This document shows, piece after piece, positions 52,784 through 62,359 of a DNA stretch of 64,000 nt. The stretch comes from Microcyclospora pomicola. Taxonomy: Eukaryota; Ascomycota; Dothideomycetes; Capnodiales. How positions within the stretch are numbered: the first letter of the stretch is position 1; the number at the start of each line of letters is the position of its first letter. The notes below the pieces were generated by a model. It was not told the origin of the DNA and did no database searches. It saw only the letters and a program-made list of their open reading frames with translations. Location: the NCBI GenBank assembly GCA_002786065.1, contig NHNY01000005.1:186001-250000 (forward strand), given 5' to 3'. The position numbers were made by a program, and so were the translations under genes.

Positions 52784-55338
52784 ATGCAACGAGTCAAGAA
52801 CATAGGTTACGACGATGACGACCTCTTCGATGATGAAGATGCCGCACAATACGGCGACGAAGCGGAAGAATACACGGCGGAAGACAAACAAAACTTCACC
52901 TCGCTCACCCCGGTAGTGCGTGCTGAGCTCGAAGAAGCGGATGTGCAGGTCTCAGACAAGGAGATTCAGGACGCGCTGTGGCATTACTATTGGGACGTTG
53001 CGAAGAGCGTCAACTACCTCGCAACAAGCAAAACACCGAAAAGTGCGCAGCAAGGGGCCGTGAAGAAAGAGAAGACCAAGAGCAAGTTCGATCAGGCGGC
53101 GGAGAGTAGTGCAAAGAAAGCAGGTGAGTGGATAGCTCCGCTTTTTGTCTTGAGTGCACCACCTGGATCTGGTCTTGCGTATACCACGAGGTATAGCCAA
53201 AGAGGTGTGCTCCAGATGTCCCTGTAGGCGAAGTACTAGAGTCTGACTGCGAAGTTGATAGGCGAATTATCACCGCCGCCAATGATAGCCTCGGACTGGT
53301 TTCGAGATATACCATGGACGAATGTACCAGAGGCTATGAAGGGCATACTCGTCCCGGACAAGGCACCTCCGCCCCTACCAAGGCTGCTAGGAGGTTCATC
53401 GAAGCTGGCGAAACTGGCCGAAGAGCGTCGGAAGAAAGCAGCTACGGCGAATCAAGCGCCATCTCCCTCTATCAACAGCCCGTTGGATCGCCTGGGCAAG
53501 CCGAAGCAGAACAAGGAGAATGACAGACCAGTATCGGCACCTGAGCCGAAGAAATACCCCATCAGAAAAAAACGGGAACCGTCTCCTCCGCCTCGAGAGC
53601 CAACTCCACCTCCTGAGGAGCCGGTGGAATCAGGTCCCGATCTACGAGCCTCGCCAACAGCCTTTGGACGAGCTTTAGCAACAAGCTTAAAGCAGGATGG
53701 CAAACCCACCATTATGCCCCTGAAGGAGATACTTGGCGCGGATATTGCAGAGCCTTGGTTCCATGGACCCTCGCCGGACGACACAGTCATTGATGCACAG
53801 CGTCACAGCAAAGGACTGGCAAAGTGAGAAAACCCGCTGACCACAAAATCACTTATCAGACAAAATCAAGTCACAAGCTCCCGCCGTGAACAGTCTCGCG
53901 AAGAGCACAGAAGCGTTGAAGCTTGACTCCGCTGCCGCAACCCCGGCGCCATCGAAGATACGCAGCAAAGGCTTAGACGTACCAAAGCTATGGGAGGAGG
54001 CAAAGTCGAAGCGAAAAGCTTCATCAGCGTTCGTCGTCATTGGCCATGTAGATCATGGAAAGAGTACGCTTATGGGCCGACTGCTGCTTGACACAGGCGC
54101 AGTATCCCAGCGAGACATTGATAAGTACGTATATTACGGAGGTCTGATACAGATGATGTCCAGTCCAGCTTACATATACCAGGTACAAGAAACAGGCCAC
54201 CGAACTCGGCAAAGCATCTTTTGCATTGGCTTGGGTCATGGACACAGGCTCCGAGGAACGTGAACGTGGAGTAACAGTCGACGTCGCGCAGCACCATTTC
54301 GGTACGGAGACCGTCGAGTTCACCATATTAGATGCACCTGGTCATCGAGACTTTGTGCCGAACATGATTGGCGGGGCGTCAATGGCCGATGTGGCGGTGC
54401 TGGTGGTGGATGCGAGTCAATTGGAGTCTGGCATGAAGGGCCAGACGCGAGAGCACATCCTGCTCGCTCGGACCGCAGGCATCAATCGTGTCATTGTTGC
54501 CGTCAACAAACTCGACACGACCAATCCTCCATGGAACGAAACACTCTTTGCCGACGTGTCAGCAGAACTGCTCAGACTTCTAAAGTCAACCGGTTTCGCT
54601 GAGGAGGACATCGATGTCATCCCTTGTAGCGGCCTCAGTGGTGCGAACGTGGTCAAACCACCTCCATCCTCGGGCTCTACAGCCTGGGTATCGAAAGCGC
54701 ATTCTTCCTTACTTCAAGCGCTTGAGCGCCGCACCTCGACTTCCGTCCCACCCTCTCTCCTCCAAGCGCCACTCCGCCTACAAATCGCTGACGTCTTTCG
54801 CGGCGGTATCACCAACCCTCTCTCCATCTCTGGTCGTATCTCCGCCGGCAATCTTCAGACTGGCGAGGCGCTACTCATACAACCGAGCGGCGAATCAGCC
54901 GTGGTCAAGGCTCTCGAAGTGGCCGATGAGGCGCGTGACTATGCCGTCGCCGGCCAAATCGTCACGCTCCACCTCGTCGACATCGACGCACAGCACTTAC
55001 GGGTTGGAGACTTGGCGTGCGCCGCGGCACATCCGGTGGCCGTGCGGAAACAGTTCACCGCTAAGATCACGGCCGTGCACAGTCTGCTGCCACAGGACGT
55101 CGACGTACATATTGGAAGACTGCACGGACCTGGGCGGGTAGCGATGTTGGTGGCGACGCTCGACGAGCAGGGACAGACGCTCAAGAAGAAGCCGAAGATG
55201 ATCAAGGAAGGGCAACGCGCGCTTGTAAAGATCGTGCTCGCGACCGGGGCCCCGATTGATGTGGCGGATCGGGTGGTGCTTAGATCAGCGGGGGCGACGG
55301 TCGGCTATGGTGTTGTGGAGAGCTTGAGTGAGACATGA
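52784..55338 (+). CDS. HBS1: Hbs1 translational GTPase / Ski7-like isoform gene
   Basis: The exons seen are 52784-53123, 53262-53823, an exon beginning at 53860 or 53894 and ending 54124, and 54183-55338. The N-terminal Hbs1 domain ([31 protein letters not shown]) is in exon 1. Exon 2 carries a linker with [32 protein letters not shown] and a Pro-rich tail. The GTPase follows: [41 protein letters not shown], then eEF1A-like domains II and III. Hbs1 with Dom34 rescues stalled ribosomes. Phase analysis gives two coherent forms: exon 1 to 53860 (short, exon 2 skipped), or exon 2 to 53894 (long). Joining exon 2 to 53860 would break the frame. The long form would be Ski7-like, linking the exosome to the Ski complex; this is inferred. 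Its 3' end lies 95 bp from the next convergent gene. Confidence 0.92.
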
Positions 55339-55433
55339 AGGGATGAAAAGGGATGACATTTATCCTATGGAGGAGTAGGTAGCCAAATATGCGTACAAAT
55401 CTCGCGCTTTTCGTGTCTCCAATCGTGTCGCAT

Positions 55434-56744
55434 TCATTTCTTTGGCGCGAACAGCTCCTTGACTCCATCCTCCATTGACTGTCGTGATGGTTGAGATCCA
55501 CTCGGAGCCGGCCCATGCTCATCTTGGGGCAAGCGATCTTTCCTCGAAGCCTCTTTGCGAGCCCTGCGCGATTCGGGCTGTGCATGCGCCGCGCCTGACA
55601 CATGGCTACGCACCTTTGCTGCCTCCCGCTTCTGTAGCGACGCTGGCGTGGCGGTGCCGCCAAACACTTTGGGTGAGGGTCGCGAGACGTATCTCGGCGC
55701 AGGCAACTTGCCCTTCCAGAGCGCGAGCTGCTCGCCCACCCAGCCCGGGGTTTCGTGGTCCGCGATCGCCATGGTGACCAGGGCTTGCAGCGTGTACGCG
55801 GCATCGTTACCGGCGTTGTGCAAGTTCTCCGGGTCCCAGCCCAGCGCGCAGAGCAAGCGCTGCAGGCTGATGGAGTGCTTCTTCGACCCGCCGGCGGCGG
55901 ACTGGGTGTCGACCGTCTTGACCACTTTCCCATCCGTTGCGACGTCGAAGTGAAGACTGCGCATGAAGGTGACGTCGTTACTGGCGCCGTGGGCGACGAA
56001 GATGACGTTGCGCTTCGGGAATGGTGGCGCGATCTCGTGGGTGAAATCAGCAGCGTGGGAGAGCTGAGTTGGATCGAGGAAGATTCTCGTCAAGAGCTGC
56101 TTCGCGTCGTGGAGAGCGATCCACGTGCTAGGACCAAAATTGAAGTCTTCGGGGCAGCCTTTGACGTGACGCTTGTTGACGAATCGAGCGTGCTCGATGG
56201 GCCGGTAGAAGGCGTAGTGGATTTTTGTCAACCAGGATGCGGTTGGCACGTTGGCCAGGTCTCTGGTGTCGAGTACGCAAACACCAATCTCAGTGATACG
56301 GTCATGTGCAAACTCAAAGGCTTCCAGATCCATACACACGAGGACTGCATCACGGCAGTTTTGTGGGAGCGAGGGCGATTCCTCTGGAGATACCAGGTTG
56401 AGGATCTGCTGTATTTCTCTTAGGCACACATCTAAATCAGTGTGTACTCCAATGCAGTCAATGCCATGTCGGTCGAGTAGTCTATCTTACCTCATCCGAT
56501 TCATGATGGCGTTGGTCGGTTCGAAATCGTGGTCAGGGAAGGTTGGTGGAGGTACAGGAGCAGTTGAACAAGGGTCTGGCTGTTTTAATGCATGGCCCTC
56601 CTTGTATGGATTGTGTTGACTGAAAGTGCCATGAAGGTGAATGCTGAGCTGAATGTCATGCTTGCGAGCCTGGGAAACAACAAACTGTCCAAAGGTGCGT
56701 TTGCCGACGATACGAAAGCTGTTCAGGACATAGACATTGAGCAT
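55434..56744 (-). CDS. Gfd2/QIP-like DEDDh exonuclease-fold protein
   Basis: Two exons (56744-56491, 56418-55434) with a 72-nt intron give 412 residues. The nuclease-like fold has the pattern of active DEDDh enzymes: motif I VCMDLEAFE (Asp and Glu), motif II AHGASNDVTFMR, motif III HNAGNDAAYTLQAL (His and Asp). This domain resembles the C-terminal domain of yeast Gfd2/YDR514C and of QDE-2-interacting protein (QIP). QIP removes the passenger strand in Neurospora RNA silencing, but QIP is longer and a silencing role is not shown here. Gfd2 was linked to mRNA export. A basic, Pro-rich C-terminal tail follows the fold. The acceptor is chosen because it is the only one that keeps the nuclease frame. 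Confidence 0.75.
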
Positions 56745-57365
56745 GTGAAGTGATGCTGAGACCTCCTGTAGCCCTTGCTTTCAGCCTGTCGCTGATGATG
56801 TGCACTTCTGCCACTTATCGCCACGTCATCGAGGACGGATTTAGCACACATGAGTTTGGATGGCCAACGCCAGTTACTGCGCCTCACCTTGCATGAGTGC
56901 ACATCCCTACGATTGATCACTTGATATTCACAAATGGTGACGGCAGCATCTATCGAAACATCCGGAATGTGCAAAGGTTGACTCTCCAATGCAGAAGTCG
57001 TGGGAAAGCTTGCAGTTGGATGAGCCAGCCCTTAACTAACCTCAGGACTGTTGACGCAGAGCCCAAGACATTGGATTCTGCTGTCTATTGGTTGTTCCGA
57101 CTTGACCCGGAGACTTCTGGCATGGCAGATCCAGACACTCTTCGGAGCATGCGTGGGTCTGCTGTAGTCAGAAACCACAAGAAGACGCCGCAGGCCGCAA
57201 GTGCGGTGATTTTGAGTGTGTCGGAAGTGAGATGAAGCTCATGATTGATGAAGCGTCTGCACAGAGTGATGGTTCGTAAAACATTCGGATGCCACCACAG
57301 GGTTGCAGTGGCTAGCGATCGAGCAGTCTTTTCGCCGAGACTCGATTGGGCTTCCATCATTTCCA
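56745..57365. other. intergenic
   Basis: This gap lies between the exonuclease-like gene start and the stop of the SLD7 gene, both on the minus strand. No frame is convincing. Confidence 0.5.
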
Positions 57366-58764
57366 TCACTTGAACGCTGTTGAAACGGAGGCATGCAGAT
57401 CCGTCGAAGGCTGTTGAAATGGACTCCGCTCCGCGGCAATGCGTGTGTCCTGTAAAGAGCCAAATATCTTTTGTCCGCCAGGTGTATATTCCACCTGTGC
57501 ATCCGGCAAACCCATCGCGAGCGGATCCCCACAGAATAGTCCTAGGAACTTATCCACGGTCTCTCGAAGAGCATCTCCGTATGGTTGTAACATATTGGAG
57601 GACATATGTTGTCGAAAAGTGAAGCAGACGCCTTTGTACGCTTGGTGATAGATGACCTTATACTCTTCGTCATTCTTGCGAGCGGTTTCCTTCTCGTCAA
57701 TCGACATTTCCACAGCATGTGAGCCTGTCCGTGACCTGTGTGGTTTACTCTGCGACAGACCGTACAGGCGCATGCCGGCCATGACCAGGCGGGAGATGAG
57801 CTCTTTGTTCTTGCTTTCTATGCTATCAACGTCTGGTGCGAGCGGAACAGCTTGTACGAGGGACAGCGACGAACGCTTGTGGGCTTCCGATGTACCACGC
57901 ACACTTGCAGGGCGTGAGATGCTGGGTGATCTTGATTTGCGATTAGAGTGATTGCTGACACCGCTGACAGATCTCGAATGCTTCAGCGTCGGAATCATCG
58001 GCTCTGAATGTCGTGCCAGAACGGTCTTTACCGCCTCACTGCGAGCTTTCTTGCTGCGCTCAGTCTGCTCGTCAAACTTGTCCGCGGCAGTTTTACGTTT
58101 TCTGATCGGTGGTTCGTATATTACAGCGGTCTTTTCTGGTGAGTCAAACGATAAAAAGATGCCGTCGTTTGTGTCTTGATCGTGTTTCAAGTCCGGAAGA
58201 ACGACATCTTGTACTTGCCGATGAGGTTTTGACGAAAGCGCTAGAGCGTAAAGCCGTGGACCAGATTTAGTGCTCTGTCCCGGCGATAGTGGTGGAGTAG
58301 GAGGCTTTTGCGTGGCATTTTCGACTTGTGAAGCGTAGAATAAGATCTCTGTGACCGGTGATCCTTCTTGGCCAGCAATGTTGTTTGGATTTGACACCGA
58401 GACCAGTACGCCTAGCGGAGAGTCCGTTGCAGCCTGCCGCCACCAAGGCAGATCGTGATTGCTGTTGTGCTCATCATATTGACACAAAAGGCTCGAGAAC
58501 CAATCCTGGCTTTCAACACAAGTAGTGGTGACTTCTAGAGGGTGTCCCAGTGTCAAGTAGAGTGGGATCCTGGATATTTCGACCAAAGATGCGAAATGCA
58601 GTCCGATATCGTGAGTGAAGCAATGTCCTGCGTCGGTATGGCTGCTGAGGATGATGTCTGAAAGCTTTGTCAGGACAATATCTCACGCCGAAGTTTGTAT
58701 GCATTGTACCGTCAAGACTCCTTCTCTCATTGACACATATTCTGCCACGCCAGACTTCTTCCAT
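57366..58764 (-). CDS. SLD7: Sld7-like DNA replication initiation factor
   Basis: Two exons (58764-58710, 58657-57366) with a 52-nt intron encode 448 residues. The short first exon supplies the N-terminal domain start (MEEVWRGRICVNERRSLD) with the W-x-G-x-I motif of Sld7, and the splice joins it to DIILSSHTDAGHCF. The middle is disordered, Ser- and Lys-rich with a basic patch (RKRKTAADKFDEQTERSKKA). The C-terminal domain (KNKELISRLVMAGMRLYGLS, YKVIYHQAYKGVCFTFR) matches the Sld7 C-terminal Pfam domain. Sld7 binds Sld3 and helps load Cdc45 at replication origins under CDK/DDK control. The family is fast evolving and easily missed. Confidence 0.78.
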
Positions 58765-59147
58765 ACCATCGGCATGGAGGGGTATCCAGCAATAAAGTGC
58801 TGCGTAACGCGTGTTTCCAACGCGTGGTATATCAAGCAACTACACATGCAAGCTATGATTGGCTGTAGAGACACGGACGCTAATGGTTGTTTGCATGGCG
58901 TCCAGGGCTGGACGTATGGAGGAACTCCCGAGACACTTCATCCGATGATAGCAGGTGGAGACATTGGTTTCGTTCACTCGCGAGGACCGCTGGGGACTCG
59001 GCTCGTAGAAGAACATCGCGTGTAGCTTCTTTCTTTCATCTCAGTCGCGTAGTCGATTGTTATGCACAACGAAACCATCGTTGTGATTATCACTCTTGAT
59101 ATCGCCGTGGGCGTACAACAAGCATATTGATCGTGATCATCGCCATC
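58765..59147. other. divergent promoter, SLD7 / APC15
   Basis: A short shared promoter region separates two cell-cycle genes read in opposite directions. A + frame at 58615-59025 overlaps the SLD7 start and is a shadow. Confidence 0.5.
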
Positions 59148-60248
59148 ATGCTCGCCATTCCGTTGATCCCACCGCAAGAGAACCATTCGAATATCCTGAT
59201 ACCTCACTTTCATCCTCGTCCAGAGTCTCCACCGCCCACTGCTGCCCAACAACAGAATCCTCATTTCCGTCTACAACAACAGCGGCGAGACGAAGAACGC
59301 AAACAGCACAATGCGCGCTCCCCTCTCGCTCTCATCGCTGCCGATGAAGCCGCCATTGCGCAGCGTAAAGCTGCAATCCGCAACTTCGGAGCTTATTGGA
59401 TTCGGCCGGTGGGGATCAGCAAGACTCTACAGACCATGACGGAGGAAGAGGCGGAGCGACTCGAGCAAGCTGAGATTGAGCGGCAAGAAGAGGGACTGAG
59501 AGACATGCAGGCGCAACAGCAATTGCAGGAGGCGCAAACTCGAGCAGCAGAAGCAGCGGCTCAAGCAGATGAAGCTGCAGCTGCAGGGGAGGAGGTTGAT
59601 CTGGATGATGAGATTCCTGAAGCTCCTAGTGCGGCTGATGAGGACGATGAGGACGAGGTGTCAGAAGAGGAAGATGTAACGGCAGGTGAAGTGAGTTTCA
59701 ACGAGGATAGTATGATGGAGGGAAGTCATCTGGTACATGATGAGAACACGGAGGAAAATGAAGAGGACGGCAGACTATACGCCGAGATGGAGGAAGCGGA
59801 GCTTACGGGCGCTGCTCGAGATGGTGAGGTGCTTGGGATCGAGCACGATATAGGGATGGAGAGAAATCTTGACGACTCCGTCCCTGAAGCAGGTAGTTAT
59901 CAACACACTGACACAGAAGTCGAAGATAGCGACAGTTCGAACTCGGAGGTGCTGGGAGACTCGTTTGCAGTTCAAAGCGCCAGACGGTCAGCGAGAGTGT
60001 CGGGCGCACGGTCGTCAGGAGGTTTGCCACCAGCGCTCAGCAACATGCAGGCGCAGGGTGCTGTACGAACCAGCTTGCAGGATAGGCTACGGGCACAGAT
60101 GGGAGGGTCGAATGCGCTGCCACGCAGTCCTGGCAATCTGAATCTGTCGAGCTCGTTGATCGAGAGCTCGTTTGTGAGCAGCAGTCCCGTCATGCAACGA
60201 GGAGGACATGGCGGACGAGCGACAAGGAGAGGAGGACGGCGCTCATGA
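59148..60248 (+). CDS. APC15: anaphase-promoting complex subunit Apc15/Mnd2-like
   Basis: A single exon of 366 residues. The start MLAIPLIPPQENHSNILIPH is the usual Apc15 beginning (short hydrophobic, Pro, then charged). Next come SPLALIAADEAAIAQRKAAI, the conserved FGAYWIRPVGISKTLQ and a charged helix (EEEAERLEQAEIERQEE). The rest is strongly acidic and disordered, ending in a Gly/Arg-rich tail. Apc15 is a small subunit of the anaphase-promoting complex that helps release the mitotic checkpoint complex from Cdc20. Fungal members have this conserved N-terminus and a variable acidic tail. Upstream non-ATG starts are ignored. Confidence 0.82.
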   Translation: MLAIPLIPPQENHSNILIPHFHPRPESPPPTAAQQQNPHFRLQQQRRDEERKQHNARSPLALIAADEAAIAQRKAAIRNFGAYWIRPVGISKTLQTMTEEEAERLEQAEIERQEEGLRDMQAQQQLQEAQTRAAEAAAQADEAAAAGEEVDLDDEIPEAPSAADEDDEDEVSEEEDVTAGEVSFNEDSMMEGSHLVHDENTEENEEDGRLYAEMEEAELTGAARDGEVLGIEHDIGMERNLDDSVPEAGSYQHTDTEVEDSDSSNSEVLGDSFAVQSARRSARVSGARSSGGLPPALSNMQAQGAVRTSLQDRLRAQMGGSNALPRSPGNLNLSSSLIESSFVSSSPVMQRGGHGGRATRRGGRRS

Positions 60249-61789
60249 ACGGCAATGCTTCGTGCACATAGTGACAACATGACTGTCGACTGGGACCAAC
60301 TGAACAATAAGTGTGCAAGTATATCCAATCTCTCATATCACTCATCACCAGTCGTATGCATGCATACATATGTTCCCCAACCTTCAGCTTTCGTAGACTC
60401 ACGAATCGGCAGATGCATCATACCTTATGATAAGCAGTGCCAACACAATACCTACCCAACAGCGACGCGGAGGAGCACATGTCATTATCAAGCTATATAT
60501 TGCGGTGTGAACGCCGCACAATATCCAAATCTGCGTGCGCCCGCACCTGAGGGTCAAGCAGTGGGGGCCGAGTCGTTAGCGACGGAGCTTCCTAAGGAGA
60601 AAAATATCAGACGAAGAGTAAACTTACGCCGGACTTGTCCGGATGATGGTTTGTCTTGTACCCAACTCATCTAATGAGTGCGGTGTTGCTTTTTTGTGCT
60701 TTTTCTTTTTCTGCTGCCGCTGCTGCATCTTCCTGAGATCGCGGCGATAGGCCAGGTGTGGTGTGATGTGGGTGGAGCGTCGAGATTCGAACGCAGCTTC
60801 TTTCTCCTTTTTGACGGCGATATGTCGCAGGGGCGCGGGTTCGAATGCGCGACAATCGGATTTTACCGTCCTCTGTACGACATACAACAGATCTTGCTGC
60901 TGACAGTCTACAGAAGTTTCCATTGTCTACCTGTAGCTGTATGAATCTCCTTCCCTTGTCAATCTGCATGCATTTGCTACAGCAGCACTTGCCTCCTACA
61001 GCCCTTTCTCAATTAGATGTCCAGGGGTACCTGCAACGACAGTATGGGATGACTGGAGAACGAGGAGCAATCGAACAACTTGGCTGCGACTCCGACTACA
61101 TATCCATGGACATGTAGACTGTTCGCCAGGGAGATATACGCACCTCTCTTGCTTTACACACATATGTGTGCAAGTTGTACCATGCTCATGATAGCTACCT
61201 CGCTGCTAGACGATCCAGCAAGTCGCGTGGCGGACTAAGCTAGCATTCACTTGCGGCGTGTCATGCTCGCAGCTATGGACACTGGGCCTGGTTGGTGTAA
61301 GCCTGTCATGTCTCGAAGGGCCATTCGTCCCCAGATCGACGCGGCACAGCTCCACGGATCCTGCGATCCGTGTTGCGAGCCGCTGCAGTGGTTGCGTAGG
61401 CAGATGAGGTTTTGAAGTGGACAGCGTGTTTACAGTGGATAGGGGCGCGGCGCACAGTGAAGGGATGGCCACTGCGCATTGCCAAGCGTCACAGCCACCT
61501 ACTTGGTTGTGAAATGCTCCAAGCACTGTTCCTGCAGGATGAGGATGGAGTTGGCCGTTGAGGCGTTCATATACATTACATTATAGCTTGCCAGAATAGG
61601 TACTGACTGCAAGTCTTCTCTTCTCTAACGTCTGTGGGTGAACGTTCAACTGCGCCTTTTTAGCAATCGAGGACCATTAACGCCAGGGCCATGCACAGCA
61701 TGTGTTCCCCTCACATCCCGCAATGTCAAACGCCGTTCCGCCTCTTGAAACAAAATGCCCTTCTGGAAGCGTGATGGAGTCCAGGCTAC
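60249..61789. other. gene-free stretch
   Basis: This gap lies between the APC15 stop and the ssSPT stop, on opposite strands. A T-rich run occurs near 60690-60720. No conserved frame is seen. A B-box-like word near 60839 was checked as a tRNA and rejected. Confidence 0.5.
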
Positions 61790-62359
61790 TCAGCTGGCAC
61801 CTCCTGACACCCCCGCGCTGACTTCCTCCGCCACTCTCGCAGCCGTGCTTAGCGCTGCCGTGTACAATGTGCTGGCTGACGATCCAGCCGTCGTCATCGC
61901 TGCCTTTGCTGCGCCGCTCATCTCCGCCGCACTCTGCGTCAGCGCCTCGCCGGCGAAGTAGTAGTAAGTCCGACGCGACATGGTGAGCACGTGGTCGGGA
62001 AGGTAGATGAAGGACGCGAGCGCGAACATGGCGAGGGTGAGGAAGAGGACGGAGTCTATGTGGGAGTCAAAATCAGCGCGATCCTCGAAGTGGGCATGTG
62101 GTGCTTCGGGAAGTGGAAGGGGAGAACAGTGAAGTCGCCCAGAGCAAAACGAGCAGAGACGTAGGGGATCCGCGGACGTACTGAAGATGAAGATCTCCGT
62201 CGGCGTGAGCATATACAGCGACATCGTCACCTCATACTGGTAGTTCTTCTTCTGCACCCATTTGACCAGGCCGCTGGGCTTGAAGAGCAGCAGGGCGACC
62301 AGGGGAATGCTCGTGAGCGCCACAGCGTAGAATTGCGTCGTCGGATCTTGTAAGTCCAT
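61790..62359 (-). CDS. small subunit of serine palmitoyltransferase (ssSPT-like)
   Basis: Two exons (62359-62182, 62055-61790) with a 126-nt intron encode 147 residues. The N-terminal half has two membrane segments around a family-typical core: NYQYEVTMSLYMLTPTEIFI joined across the splice to NSVLFLTLAMFALASFIYLP. DHVLTMSRRTYYYFAGE follows, as in SPTSSA-like subunits. The C-terminal 60 residues are Ala/Ser-rich and unlike the animal proteins. These subunits bind the Lcb1/Lcb2 core in the ER and raise its activity in making long-chain bases. The intron is a multiple of three with no stop, so the unspliced frame is also open; the spliced form fits the family. There is no Tsc3-like sequence here. 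Confidence 0.85.
   Translation of the reverse strand: MDLQDPTTQFYAVALTSIPLVALLLFKPSGLVKWVQKKNYQYEVTMSLYMLTPTEIFIFSTSADPLRLCSFCSGRLHCSPLPLPEAPHAHFEDRADFDSHIDSVLFLTLAMFALASFIYLPDHVLTMSRRTYYYFAGEALTQSAAEMSGAAKAAMTTAGSSASTLYTAALSTAARVAEEVSAGVSGGAS

Noticed and set aside
53124-53227. Extension of HBS1 exon 1 to the stop at 53225-53227
   Set aside because: It is intron read-through. The donor at 53124 is a perfect GTGAGT and the next exon restores the family sequence.
60826-60850. GGTTCGAATGC word like a tRNA B box
   Set aside because: The flanking five bases do not pair into a T stem, and no A box or acceptor stem could be matched.
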